Source: Bog-473 sp963836605 (GTDB lineage: Bacteria; Actinomycetota; Acidimicrobiia; Acidimicrobiales; RAAP-2). Taken from it: a stretch of 64,000 bases of DNA. Positions 38,422-47,393 of the stretch are shown here, piece by piece. The stretch spans positions 62,001-126,000 of the forward strand of contig CAWIKB010000014.1 of the NCBI GenBank assembly GCA_963836605.1, read 5' to 3'. Made by a program: the position numbers and the translations under genes. A model generated the notes under the pieces. That model was not told the origin of the DNA and did no database searches. It saw only the letters and a program-made list of their open reading frames with translations. Position 1 is the stretch's first letter, and each line of letters opens with the position of its first letter.

Positions 38422-39861
38422 GTGAAGGAAGCCTGCGGCGTCTTCGGGATCTATGCCCCTGAGCGGAGGGTGGCCAACCTCACGTTCGACGGTCTCTACG
38501 CGCTGCAGCACCGCGGCCAGGAGTCGGCCGGGATGGCCGTCAGTGACGGCGACACGGTCATGGTGGTCAAGGACATGGGCCTGGTGGCCACGGTCTTCGA
38601 CGAGCGGACGCTCTCGGGGCTCTCGGGGCATCTGGCCATCGGCCACACCCGCTACTCCACCCACGGCAATTCGGACTGGGCCGGCGCCCAGCCGGTGTAC
38701 CGGCCCGAGGGCCGGGCCGGCTTCGCCCTGGGCCACAACGGCAACCTCACCAACACCAGCGAGCTGGCCGAGAAGGTCGGCATGCTGCCCGGGTCCATCG
38801 CCACCGACAGCGACGTGGTGGCCGAGCTGTTGGCCCGCTCCTTTCCCGAGACCGACGATCTGGCCGGCGCGCTCCGGGCGGTGCTGCCCATCGTCGAAGG
38901 GGCCTTCTCCTTCGTCCTCATGGACTCACAACGCCTCTACGGCGTGCGCGACCCCTACGGCTTCCGGCCGCTGTGCCTGGGCCGGTTCGGCCCGGCCGAG
39001 GCGCCCGAGGGATGGGTCCTGGCCTCGGAGACCCCGGCCCTGAGCGTGATCGGCGCCACCTTCGTGCGCGAGATCGAACCGGGCGAGCTGGTGGTCATCG
39101 ACGGTGAGGGGGTGCACAGCCAGGCCGTGTCGTGGCTCAAGGAGGTGACGCCCCGCCTGTGCATCTTCGAGTTCGCCTACATCGCCCGCCCCGACAGCAA
39201 GCTCTACGGGCGTGAGGTGCACGAGACGCGGTGTCGCATGGGCGAGCTGCTCGCCGCGCAGGCGCCGGTGGAAGCCGACATGGTCATGGGGGTACCCGAA
39301 TCCGGCGTGCCGGCCGCCGAGGGCTTCGCCCGGGTCAGCGGCATTCCCTACGGACAGGGCCTGGTCAAGAACCGCTACATCGGCCGTTCGTTCATCGCCC
39401 CCGATCAGCAGGCCCGGGGCGACGCCGTGCGCCGCAAGCTCAACCCGCTGCACGAGACCATCGCCGGCAAGCGCCTGGTGGTGGTCGACGACTCGATCGT
39501 GCGGGGGACGACGCAGCGTTCGGTGGTCCGCATGCTGCGCGAGGCCGGGGCCCGGGAGGTCCACCTGCGCATCTCTTCGCCGCCGTGGCGCTGGCCCTGT
39601 TTCTACGGCATCGACACCCCGTCGCCCGACGAGCTCATCGCGGTCAATCACAGCGTCGAGGAGATCAAGGGGATCCTGGGCGTGGACTCTTTGGCCTACA
39701 TCAGCGTGGAGAACCTCAAGGCGGCCATCGGCGTCGACGGCGGGTTCTGTGACGCCTGCTTCACCGGCGACTACCCGACATCGGTGCCCACCTCCACGCC
39801 GGTGATGCTCACCACCCCCGCCCAGTCGAGGGTGTATCAGGCCGCGCTCCCCGGGGTCTGA
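38422..39861 (+). CDS. purF: Amidophosphoribosyltransferase
   Basis: The 479-aa enzyme makes phosphoribosylamine from PRPP and glutamine, the committed step of purine synthesis. It begins VKEACGVFGIYAPERRVANL; the Cys at position 5 becomes the N-terminal nucleophile after a short propeptide is removed. LQHRGQESAGMAVSDGD, GHTRYSTHGNSDWAGAQP, and the PRPP-binding KRLVVVDDSIVRGTTQRS follow, with ISSPPWRWPCFYGIDTPSPD near the C-terminus. The GTG begins 31 nt after purL; purM follows after 5 nt. Confidence 0.95.
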   Translation: MKEACGVFGIYAPERRVANLTFDGLYALQHRGQESAGMAVSDGDTVMVVKDMGLVATVFDERTLSGLSGHLAIGHTRYSTHGNSDWAGAQPVYRPEGRAGFALGHNGNLTNTSELAEKVGMLPGSIATDSDVVAELLARSFPETDDLAGALRAVLPIVEGAFSFVLMDSQRLYGVRDPYGFRPLCLGRFGPAEAPEGWVLASETPALSVIGATFVREIEPGELVVIDGEGVHSQAVSWLKEVTPRLCIFEFAYIARPDSKLYGREVHETRCRMGELLAAQAPVEADMVMGVPESGVPAAEGFARVSGIPYGQGLVKNRYIGRSFIAPDQQARGDAVRRKLNPLHETIAGKRLVVVDDSIVRGTTQRSVVRMLREAGAREVHLRISSPPWRWPCFYGIDTPSPDELIAVNHSVEEIKGILGVDSLAYISVENLKAAIGVDGGFCDACFTGDYPTSVPTSTPVMLTTPAQSRVYQAALPGV

Positions 39862-39866
39862 GCCCG

Positions 39867-40883
39867 GTGGGTGACGGCGCCACCTACGCCCGCGCCGGTG
39901 TCGACATCGGTGCCGGCGAGGCCGCGGTGGAACGGATGAAGGGCCTGGTGGCCGGCATCGGTGGTTTTGGGGGGCGGTTCCCGCTCGATATGACGCGCTG
40001 GGCCAAGCCGGTCCTGGTGGCCTCGACCGACGGGGTGGGCACCAAGCTGATGGTGGCCCAGGCCACCGGCCGCTACGCGACCGTGGGCATCGACCTGGTC
40101 GCCATGTGCGTGGACGACCTGGTCTGCGTGGGGGCGGAGCCGCTGTTCATGCTCGACTACATCGCCACGGGCAAGGTGGACCCCGACCGGGTGGCCACGG
40201 TGGTGGGCGGCGTCCACGAAGGGTGCCGCCTGGCCGGGTGCGCCCTCATCGGCGGGGAGACGGCGGAGCATCCGGGCTCCATGGCGCCCGACGACCTGGA
40301 CCTGGCCGGCTTCTCGGTGGGCGTGGTGGAGCAGGGGCAGGAGCTGGGCCCCGAGCGGGTCGGTCCCGGTGACCTGATCATCGGGCTGCCCTCCCCCGGC
40401 CTGCGTTCCAACGGCTACACCCTGGCCCGCCACGTGCTGCTCGAACGGGCCGGGCGCCATCTGGGCGACCCGGCCTGGCCGGGTGCGCCGCACTCCCTGG
40501 CCGACGAGTTGCTGCGGCCCTCGGTCATCCACGCCCCGGCCGTGCTCGCTGTGGCCGACGCGCTCGGCGCGGGGCTGCACGCCTGCGCCCACATCACCGG
40601 CGGCGGGATCGTCGGCAACCTGCCCCGGGCCCTGCCCGACGGCCTGGGGGCGGTGCTGCAGCGGGCGAGCTGGGACGAGCCGCGGATCTTCCACGAGATC
40701 CAGGAGCTCGGCGCGGTCGAGGAGTCCGAGATGGACCGGGTCTTCAACCGGGGCGTGGGCATGGCGCTGGTGGTCGAGGCCGATCAGGCCGACGGCGCGC
40801 TGGCTGCCCTGTCCGCCCACGGGCAGCCGTCGACGGTGATCGGCGCGGTGGCGAGCGGCGCCACGGGCGTGCAGATCAGGTGA
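39867..40883 (+). CDS. purM: AIR synthetase (phosphoribosylformylglycinamidine cyclo-ligase)
   Basis: The 338-aa ATP-dependent cyclo-ligase makes AIR. It shows TYARAGVDIGAGEAAVERM, LVASTDGVGTKLMVAQATGR, MCVDDLVCVGAEPLFMLDY, CALIGGETAEHPGSM and CAHITGGGIVGNLPRALPDG, the standard order for the family. The GTG start lies 5 nt after purF. Its stop overlaps the pyrE GTG (GTGA). Confidence 0.94.
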   Translation: MGDGATYARAGVDIGAGEAAVERMKGLVAGIGGFGGRFPLDMTRWAKPVLVASTDGVGTKLMVAQATGRYATVGIDLVAMCVDDLVCVGAEPLFMLDYIATGKVDPDRVATVVGGVHEGCRLAGCALIGGETAEHPGSMAPDDLDLAGFSVGVVEQGQELGPERVGPGDLIIGLPSPGLRSNGYTLARHVLLERAGRHLGDPAWPGAPHSLADELLRPSVIHAPAVLAVADALGAGLHACAHITGGGIVGNLPRALPDGLGAVLQRASWDEPRIFHEIQELGAVEESEMDRVFNRGVGMALVVEADQADGALAALSAHGQPSTVIGAVASGATGVQIR

Positions 40884-41443
40884 GCGAGTCGGCGGCGGCG
40901 AACCCGGCGCTGCGGGACCATCTCCTCGAGTACTCGGTCAAGCGGGGCGACTTCGTGCTCAAATCGGGCCGGCGCAGCAGCTGGTTCATCGATTCGAAGC
41001 AGACCGTGTGCCGGCCCGAGGCCATGGTGCTGGTGGCCGACGCCGTGCTCGCGGTCATCCCGCCCGAAGCCACCGCCATCGGTGGCCTGACCATGGGCGC
41101 CGACCCGGTGGCCTTCGTGACCGCCGGGGTGGGGGCGACCAGGGGGCGACGGCTCAAGGCTTTCAGCGTGCGCAAGGAGGTGAAGGACCACGGCGGCGGC
41201 GGCCGCATCGCCGGCGCGCTCGAACCGGGCGACAAGGTCGTGGTGACCGAGGATACGGTCACCCGCGGCAGCTCGCTGCTCGAGGCGGCGCACGCGGTCC
41301 AGGCGGCCGGGGCCGAGGTCCTGCTGCTGGTGGCCGTGGTCGACCGCGGTGGGACGGTCGAGGCCATGGCGGCCGCCGAAGGCATCCCCTTCCGGGCCAT
41401 CTTCGGCGCGCCCGACCTCGGCTTCGCGTACGAGGGAGCCTGA
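40880..41443 (+). CDS. pyrE: Orotate phosphoribosyltransferase
   Basis: The 187-aa PRPP transferase makes OMP in pyrimidine synthesis. It has KRGDFVLKSGRRSSWFIDSK, GGLTMGADPVAF, the mobile-loop segment RKEVKDHGGGGRIAG, and the PRPP motif KVVVTEDTVTRGSSLLEA. Its end reads FRAIFGAPDLGFAYEG. It is translationally coupled to purM (GTGA overlap). The gene for a large secreted protein begins 1 nt after its stop. Confidence 0.93.
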   Translation: MSESAAANPALRDHLLEYSVKRGDFVLKSGRRSSWFIDSKQTVCRPEAMVLVADAVLAVIPPEATAIGGLTMGADPVAFVTAGVGATRGRRLKAFSVRKEVKDHGGGGRIAGALEPGDKVVVTEDTVTRGSSLLEAAHAVQAAGAEVLLLVAVVDRGGTVEAMAAAEGIPFRAIFGAPDLGFAYEGA

Positions 41444-41444
41444 G

Positions 41445-43574
41445 GTGGCCGTGGTGCGCACTCTCGCCCGGCCGCGCCCGAAACTCCGGCCCTCGAGGCC
41501 CTGGACCCGGATGCACAGGCCGCGGCAGCTCTGGGCCTTCTTGTTGGTGGCCGGGGTCCTCCTCGGGGTGTCCCCGGTGGTGGGGCCGGGGTCAAGTGCC
41601 GGCGCCTCGGGACCGGGCTTCCAGTCCCTCCAGCCGGCGCGCCTGCTGGACACCCGCCCCGGGGCCACGACCGTCGACGGCCAGTCCGCCGGCGGCGGGC
41701 CGGTGGGTGGGGGCGGGACGATCAATCTGACCGTGACCGGTCGCGGCGGGGTCCCGGCTTCCGGTGTCGGGGCCGTGGTCCTCAACGTCGCCGTCACCGG
41801 GCCGGCCACACCGGGCTTCCTCACCGTGTTCCCGGCCGGGTCACCCCAACCGGCCACGGCCAACGTGAACTTCGCTGCCCACCAGACGACGGGCAACCTG
41901 GTGGTGGCCGCCGTCGGGGCCAACGGGCAGGTGTCGCTCTTCAACAGCGAGGGCTCGACCGAGATCATCGCCGACGTCGAGGGGTGGCTCCCGGCCGGGT
42001 CGTCCTACAACGGGCTCCAGCCGGCGCGCCTGCTGGACACCCGTCCCGGGGCCACCACCGTCGACGGCCAGTCCGCCGGCGGCGGGCCAGTCGGTGGGGG
42101 CGGGACGATCAATCTGACCGTGACCGGTCGCGGCGGGGTCCCGGCTTCCGGTGTCGGGGCCGTCGTGCTCAACGTGGCCGTCACCGGGCCGGCCACGCCC
42201 GGCTTCCTCACCGTGTTCCCGGCCGGGTCACCCCAACCGGCCACGGCCAACGTGAACTTCGCCGCCCACCAGACGACGGGCAACCTGGTGGTGGCCGCCG
42301 TCGGGGCCAACGGGCAGGTGTCGCTCTTCAACAGCGAGGGCTCGACCGAGATCATCGCCGACGTCGAGGGATGGCTCCCAGCCGGATCCTCCTTCGGCGC
42401 CCTCCAGCCGGCGCGCCTGCTGGACACCCGCCCCGGGGCCACGACCGTCGACGGCCAGTCCGCCGGGGGTGGGCCGGTCGGTGGGGGCGGTACGATCAAT
42501 CTGACCGTGACCGGTCGCGGCGGGGTCCCGGCCACCGGGGTGGCCGCCGTGGTGCTCAACGTGGCCGTCACCGGCTCGGCCACGCCCGGCTTCCTCACCG
42601 TGTTCCCGGCCGGGTCACCCCAACCGGACACGGCCAACGTGAACTTCGCCGCCGGCCAGACGACGGGCAACCTGGTGGTGGCCGCCGTCGGGGCCAACGG
42701 GCAGGTGTCGCTGTTCAACAGCGAGGGCGCGACCGAGATCATCGCCGACGTCGAGGGATGGCTCCCGGGCAGCCCGGCCGACGACGTGCTGTCCTCCAAC
42801 GTCCAGCAGACCCTGACGGCGAACCAGTGGTTGATGTCGCCCGACAACCGGTACGGCGCGGTCATGCAGGGCGACGGGAACTTCGTCATCTACCACGGCA
42901 GCACGGCCCTATGGGCCACCGGCACCGCGGGTAATCCGGGGGCATGGATCGTCATGCAGGCCGACGGGAACCTGGTGGTGTACTCGGCGACCGATCAGCC
43001 CCTCTGGGGCAGCGGTACCTACAACCACCCCGGCGACTACGCCGAGCTGGACGACACCGGCGACCTGGTCATCGTCGGCCCGTCCGACTCGGCCCTGTGG
43101 GCATCGGTCCCGATATTCGTCGAGGGCCAGTGGCCGGGATCGTCCGGGCCCGCCGCGGCCAACCTGCAGTACGGGTACCCCTACACCGATCCGCCCGAGT
43201 GCACCAACGGCGGCGCCTGCGTCATCGACGCGTGGCGCTTCTACGAGGGGCAGTGCACGTCCTGGGTGGCCTACCGCCTCAATCAGCTCAACGGCGTAGC
43301 CTTCAACGACTTCTACCGGGGCCCGCAGTGGGGGGATGCGTCCAACTGGGGCGCCACGGCGGAGACCCTCGGGATACCGGTCGACGGCACCCCCACCGTG
43401 GGCAGCGTGGCCTGGTACGCCGACGGGCACGTGTCCTACGTCGAACAGGTGGTCTCGAGCACCCAGGTCGTGATCTCGGAGATGAACTACGACACCATGA
43501 ACGGCTTCCAGGTGCGGACGATCACTCCGGCCCGGGGGTGGCCGACGGCCTTCATCCACATCAAGGATCGTTGA
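41445..43574 (+). CDS. Secreted three-repeat protein with B-lectin and CHAP domains
   Basis: This 709-aa product has a basic leader and hydrophobic signal core (LWAFLLVAGVLLGVSP). Three tandem repeats of 129 aa follow, each opening LQPARLLDTRPGATTVDGQ and closing in IADVEGWLP. Next is a bulb-lectin-like domain (residues about 450-555) with MQGDGNFVIY and MQADGNLVVY, then a C-terminal CHAP domain with Cys604 (EGQCTSWVAYRLN) and His662 (YADGHVSYVEQ). CHAP domains cleave peptidoglycan amides; the lectin and repeats probably bind wall or surface glycans. The GTG at 41445, 1 nt after the pyrE stop, has GGGAG 6 nt upstream. Confidence 0.85.
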   Translation: MAVVRTLARPRPKLRPSRPWTRMHRPRQLWAFLLVAGVLLGVSPVVGPGSSAGASGPGFQSLQPARLLDTRPGATTVDGQSAGGGPVGGGGTINLTVTGRGGVPASGVGAVVLNVAVTGPATPGFLTVFPAGSPQPATANVNFAAHQTTGNLVVAAVGANGQVSLFNSEGSTEIIADVEGWLPAGSSYNGLQPARLLDTRPGATTVDGQSAGGGPVGGGGTINLTVTGRGGVPASGVGAVVLNVAVTGPATPGFLTVFPAGSPQPATANVNFAAHQTTGNLVVAAVGANGQVSLFNSEGSTEIIADVEGWLPAGSSFGALQPARLLDTRPGATTVDGQSAGGGPVGGGGTINLTVTGRGGVPATGVAAVVLNVAVTGSATPGFLTVFPAGSPQPDTANVNFAAGQTTGNLVVAAVGANGQVSLFNSEGATEIIADVEGWLPGSPADDVLSSNVQQTLTANQWLMSPDNRYGAVMQGDGNFVIYHGSTALWATGTAGNPGAWIVMQADGNLVVYSATDQPLWGSGTYNHPGDYAELDDTGDLVIVGPSDSALWASVPIFVEGQWPGSSGPAAANLQYGYPYTDPPECTNGGACVIDAWRFYEGQCTSWVAYRLNQLNGVAFNDFYRGPQWGDASNWGATAETLGIPVDGTPTVGSVAWYADGHVSYVEQVVSSTQVVISEMNYDTMNGFQVRTITPARGWPTAFIHIKDR
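41628..42788 (+). repeat. Three tandem 387-bp coding repeats
   Basis: Units begin at 41628, 42015 and 42402, each with CTCCAGCCGGCGCGCCTG. Units 1 and 2 are nearly identical at DNA level, with changes mainly at codon third positions; unit 3 has diverged more. They encode the 129-aa DTRPG repeats of the surrounding gene. Confidence 0.88.
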
Positions 43575-43625
43575 CCGGCTCCTCGCGTTGAATCGGGGAG
43601 CGCGAAGTCGGGCGCGGCGATTCGT

Positions 43626-43937
43626 TCAGAGCAGGGAATCGACGGCGAGCTTCGCTTCCCTCAGACCTTTGCCCGTGATTCTCCGGTATTCGTTGATGGC
43701 GTCAATCTTGCGTCCAGCACGGATCAATTCGACGACCTCGGGCGGCAGGTCCGATCCCTGGTCCACATGCACTGTCGTCGGAGTGCCTGGAACCGAACCG
43801 GCCTGAGCCGATTCCGAGAACGGGACATAGGGAACACCGAACGCTTGCTGGCGCCAGAGGGTTGCCACCTGCCGCTCGACGTAGTCGAGGCGAGCCGCTA
43901 AGTCCGAGGTCTGAGCATCATCGTCTGAACCGGTCAC
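43626..43937 (-). CDS. Protein with a ribosomal-L7/L12-like C-terminal domain
   Basis: The 103-aa product has an N-terminal coiled segment (LAARLDYVERQVATLWRQQ), a polar linker, and a C-terminal stretch PPEVVELIRAGRKIDAINEY RRITGKGLREAKLAVDSLL that matches the L7/L12 C-terminal domain pattern (helix-turn 'K-x-x-A-I-x-x-Y-R-x-I-T-G-x-G-L-R-E-A-K'). It is not L7/L12 itself, which lacks such an N-terminus. The role is unknown. GTG 43937 has GGAGG 4 nt upstream; an in-frame ATG at 44015 would add 26 residues. It opens the accessory-looking stretch of the window. Confidence 0.65.
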   Translation of the reverse strand: MTGSDDDAQTSDLAARLDYVERQVATLWRQQAFGVPYVPFSESAQAGSVPGTPTTVHVDQGSDLPPEVVELIRAGRKIDAINEYRRITGKGLREAKLAVDSLL

Positions 43938-44163
43938 TACTCCTCCACCGTGGTCGTTGACTCGCGCTCCGCTGAAGGGGTACCCACGCGAATCGTAGAT
44001 TCGAATGATATCCATGAATCAACAAGTGCGCTGTCCGACCGCGTCGTCCCCAGTTCTTGAAATGCACGGGTTTGACGCGCATCTCGGCACCAGCGGTGAG
44101 CGGGGCGAACCTGTTACATGTCCGGAACGGACCAACGTGATCACCCAGACTGCCATCGCACGC

Positions 44164-44213
44164 CGGCGATGGGGCTCTCTTGACCGGTACGGCGGGCTCG
44201 GGCGACTGATATC
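44164..44213. repeat. Degenerate direct repeat, left copy
   Basis: This 50-nt intergenic segment, containing TTGACCGGTAC and GGCGGGCTCGG, matches 46812-46875 in the same orientation: 24 of 27 bases in the first block and 20 of 23 in the second. The right copy has extra bases between the blocks. Confidence 0.5.
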
Positions 44214-44236
44214 CCGCTTCATGGTGAGTCGGTTGT

Positions 44237-45070
44237 TCAGCCCCTGGGCGTGACCGGGCTGACGTCGTAGCGCAGTTCCCCGGTCGCCACGTCGATGTCG
44301 TAGTACTCGACGCCCGTCTCCACCTGCGGGTCGTCCGCGCCGAAGGCGACCGCGATCTTATTCGCGGCGTTGCGGACGATATCGAGGGTCAACTCGGTTG
44401 CGGCGGCAGGACCCAGGGCGTCCACGACCTGCTTGCCGAGCCCAGGTGGCCACCGGATCGGCCGCCACACGAAGGCGTCCACGACCTGGAGGGCCAGGGC
44501 CTGGGCGTCGGAGATACCGCTCGGATCCCTGTCATCGAACAGATCACTCCCGCCGGCCTGATTGATGGCACTCACGCTCCGGCGGGACTGGCAGAGCCGG
44601 CAGTCGTGGGCTCTCGCCCCGCGGAGCCTGACCAGTTCGGAGGTCACCGGATCGAGGGCCCCCAGTTTGGCCACCTCGAGGAGAAATCTTTCGTGGGCCA
44701 CCCAGGGATCGGTCTGGGCAGACGTCGGGATCGGACGCCATTCTTCGCCGAACATCTCGCTCCAGGCGGAACCGGCGCGCATCATCATGTCCTCGGTCCA
44801 TACGGCAAGGACGAAGGCCGGGGCACCGGCACCGAGTTCGGCCAGCCCGGCCGATCGAACATCAGAGCTCATGGATGCCACATCGACGACCAACTGTTCC
44901 GCGAAGGCCGTCGCGTCAGATCTCGGAACCGCAGGAGCAGCGGGGTCGAGGCTGGCCCGAGCGATGGCACGGGCCTGCTCCATCAGGCTCGTCGGCGTGG
45001 TCGAGGCGACTGCGCCGATCAATTCGTCCCATGCGGTGAAGGCCACCGGCGCCTGATCTCGGGCGATCAC
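44237..45070 (-). CDS. AhpD/carboxymuconolactone-decarboxylase-like protein
   Basis: The 277-aa helical protein has the AhpD-type redox motif in RLRGARAHDCRLCQSRRSVS (Cys-x-x-Cys), followed by DRDPSGISDAQALALQVVDA and a C-terminal helical pair with LTLDIVRNAANKIAVAFGAD. These features place it in the carboxymuconolactone decarboxylase/AhpD peroxidase-like superfamily. An N-terminal helical half is an extra repeat of the fold without the cysteines. The partner and substrate are unknown. The GTG start has no strong Shine-Dalgarno. Confidence 0.72.
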   Translation of the reverse strand: MIARDQAPVAFTAWDELIGAVASTTPTSLMEQARAIARASLDPAAPAVPRSDATAFAEQLVVDVASMSSDVRSAGLAELGAGAPAFVLAVWTEDMMMRAGSAWSEMFGEEWRPIPTSAQTDPWVAHERFLLEVAKLGALDPVTSELVRLRGARAHDCRLCQSRRSVSAINQAGGSDLFDDRDPSGISDAQALALQVVDAFVWRPIRWPPGLGKQVVDALGPAAATELTLDIVRNAANKIAVAFGADDPQVETGVEYYDIDVATGELRYDVSPVTPRG

Positions 45071-45170
45071 AATTCGACCCTACCCGTCATGTGACGCGTC
45101 ATGAAAGCCGCACGAGCTTGCCAGACAGACGCAACCGCCCCAGATCGCCGGCACTGAGCACGTTCTCGGA

Positions 45171-45813
45171 CTACAGGCCGGCCAGTCCCGGCCCTTCAAG
45201 ACACGGGAGAACCTGGAGTCGGTTCGCCACCAGAAGCACGAGGTCAATGGCTTTCCCTCTGACCTCCGGTCCAGTTCCCTTGGTCCAATCGAGGTCTGTC
45301 GCCACCAAGCAGCGACCCTCCTGGGGTGCGGCATGGACAACGATTCGACCTCTGCGCCAATAGGCGTCGAGCACGGGAGCCGCGTCCGCCGGTGGCGCAT
45401 CCGCATCGAGGCCGATGCGGCCGGAAGGCGTCTGCACTGTGCACGAGGACATCGCCCAAGCCCATCGCCGCGGGGAACCCGGGGGGACGGAAGCCCCCCT
45501 CGGACGCAGCGCGGAGTCGATCAGCCAACTGCGACACCGGCACGTCGCCCAGGCGCTGTGCCGCCCCGCTCACCGCTCGGTCCGGTCGCAGTCCACCTCG
45601 AAGGAGGTCACGCGCCATCGACAGGGGCGTCGCCTCGGCCCCGCTCACGAGGTGGGCGAGCACGTCGCGCACCCGCCAACCCGTACACCAGGACGCCGTG
45701 TTCCATGCCGTCTCGTCGAGCGACTCGATCCGGTCGGCGAACTGGCAACGTAAACGAGCTACCTCGTGCGGTATCTCCTCGGCTTCCACGGCTTTCGATT
45801 CTGGCAAATCCAC
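45171..45813 (-). CDS. Maleylpyruvate-isomerase-like (DinB-fold) protein, frame broken once
   Basis: This is a DinB/mycothiol-dependent maleylpyruvate-isomerase-like protein of about 213 aa. Frame one gives LDETAWNTASWCTGWRVRDV and LAHLVSGAEATPLSMARDLL, the usual N-terminal helical bundle with its His, and GLGDVLVHSADAFRP. After one surplus base near 45417-45420 the protein continues in the next frame with IGLDADAPPADAAPVLDAYW and TGPEVRGKAIDLVLLVANR, the typical second domain. Such proteins act in mycothiol-dependent reactions or bind metal by three histidines. The start is GTG. The break may be a sequence error. Confidence 0.72.
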
Positions 45814-45985
45814 GGGCCGTCGTCCTGCTCGGCGACCTATCCCCGTACGCTGGCCCGTGGTGCACCGAGTAGTGCAGCCCGTCGGTCAGTCCACGGGGTC
45901 ATCGAATGAACGTCCGGAGGACTACTCCGTTGCTCGGGACCGGCCGTCGGTTGACCTTTCTGGTCGGCACGTTGGCCCCTCGCAT

Positions 45986-46573
45986 TCAAGTGTGTTCATC
46001 TGGCCCGCGCCTTGTCCACTCGAGCGGCAGCGCGGCGAACCACATCACGTCGCAGCGCTGGCCTTGCCACACGCCGTGTGAGCGCATCGTTCCCTCATAT
46101 ACAAACCCCGCTCGGCGGGCCACCGCGACCGACTCTTCATTCTCCGCAACGATCGTCAAAAGGACGCGAGCTGCGCCAAGCTCGAACAACCAACGCGTGA
46201 GCAGGATCACCGCCCGAGTCGCGTACCCGCGTCCTCTCGCGCCTGCCCCGATCCAGTAACCGAACTGCGCGACGTCTGCCTTGGACCAGTCGTCGACGCC
46301 ACAGCAGCCGACCAAGTCGCCAGACTTCGCGTCCGTGATTGCGAAGGCAACACCAGATGGTGTCTCAGTCGTCGCAAACGCCTGCCAGTTCAATGCGAAT
46401 TGGTCGATGACGGCCTCAGCATCCACGATCGAGAGCGGTGGACCCGGGCGTCCTAACCGGTCAAGGGCCCCGTTATAGCGTCGGATCGCGGGGTCGGTGA
46501 ATGCTTCGGCCATGAACCCGGCGTCATCTTTCGACCAGGGCCGGAGGGTGACCACATCGTCGGAAAGCGTCAC
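45986..46573 (-). CDS. GNAT-family N-acetyltransferase (RimJ/RimL type)
   Basis: The 195-aa acyltransferase shows the RimJ/RimL layout: VVTLRPWSKDDAGFMAEAF at the front, FAITDAKSGDLVGCCGV, the acetyl-CoA loop FGYWIGAGARGRGYATRAV, and VAENEESVAVARRAGFVYEG. These are motifs for acetylating an amino group of a protein or small molecule; the target is unknown. The GTG start has no clear Shine-Dalgarno. It is on the same strand as its two downstream neighbours. Confidence 0.82.
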   Translation of the reverse strand: MTLSDDVVTLRPWSKDDAGFMAEAFTDPAIRRYNGALDRLGRPGPPLSIVDAEAVIDQFALNWQAFATTETPSGVAFAITDAKSGDLVGCCGVDDWSKADVAQFGYWIGAGARGRGYATRAVILLTRWLFELGAARVLLTIVAENEESVAVARRAGFVYEGTMRSHGVWQGQRCDVMWFAALPLEWTRRGPDEHT

Positions 46574-46941
46574 GACGGATTGCCGACATCCGCCTCGCGT
46601 ACGCCCACAGTGGACTCCTCGGCCGCTCGTCTACACAGGCGCATCTCTCGGCTCACGCCAGGACCTCGACGGGGAACCCCATGAGCATCTGGCGACGAAG
46701 CTGCAGAAGTTGATCCGACCACGAGGGACGGGCCTATCGGATCCTTCGCCAGCGGCGGCACGCTTCCATTATGGATGACCATCGGCGACGACCCAGGGTG
46801 CCCCCTGACGCCGGCAATGTGGCTCCCTTGACCGGTACTTCCGGCCGTATGCGGCGGGCTCGGACGACTGACATTTGGAACAACCCTGCAGGATGGGGCG
46901 GTCCTCTTGAAACGCGATATCGCAGCAACCATCATCGGGAG
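46574..46941. other. Intergenic stretch with the right copy of a direct repeat
   Basis: No supportable gene is seen. 46812-46875 repeats 44164-44213 in the same orientation, with TTGACCGGTAC and GCGGGCTCGGACGACTGACA. The remainder is ordinary intergenic sequence between divergent starts. Confidence 0.45.
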
Positions 46942-47379
46942 ATGGGAATAGTTGAGGACCTGCTGGGACATGCAGGGCTGTATCTCGGTGTCGATCGTGT
47001 CGCAAACACGGACCGCGTCGGAGCAGCTCGGATTCTCGTGACCCCCCTGCCTGGCCAGGCGGGGGTTGCCTTGGACTACGAGATCTTCGATCCGGGGACG
47101 CCCGACCGACTACGCGGCCACGCGGAGCACACCATGATCGGCCGTACTCATCAGGGCCCCAATGTGATGGTAATCAGCGATATGCACGCGCCTTCAGTGG
47201 GGATCCTGCGGGAAACAGACCCGGGCGTATTCGAGGCTGGCGACGAGGTCACGCCCTATCCGATGAAGGTTGTGATCTCGATGCCAAAGTCGGACCATTT
47301 GCGCCACGCGTGGTGGTATGGCGCACCTGGAGAAGAACCGGTCGAGCGGGTCGTCGCCGAACTGACCCGAGCGGACTGA
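46942..47379 (+). CDS. Hypothetical protein
   Basis: The 145-aa product begins MGIVEDLLGHAGLYLGVDRV and contains LDYEIFDPGTPDRLRGHAEH, MVISDMHAPSVGILRETDPG and PMKVVISMPKSDHLRHAWWY. It looks like an all-beta small-molecule-binding fold (alternating hydrophobic/polar strands, no membrane segment), similar in outline to lipocalin-like or DUF1579-type proteins, but I cannot assign it. A purine-rich GGGAG abuts the chosen ATG; a longer in-frame start exists at 46771 inside the repeat. A secreted-protein gene follows after 14 nt. Confidence 0.5.
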   Translation: MGIVEDLLGHAGLYLGVDRVANTDRVGAARILVTPLPGQAGVALDYEIFDPGTPDRLRGHAEHTMIGRTHQGPNVMVISDMHAPSVGILRETDPGVFEAGDEVTPYPMKVVISMPKSDHLRHAWWYGAPGEEPVERVVAELTRAD

Positions 47380-47393
47380 CCGCTGAGCTTCCT

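Noticed and set aside
41628..42788. Three 387-bp repeats as a mobile or CRISPR element
   Set aside because: They are in-frame protein repeats without terminal inverted repeats or a transposase.
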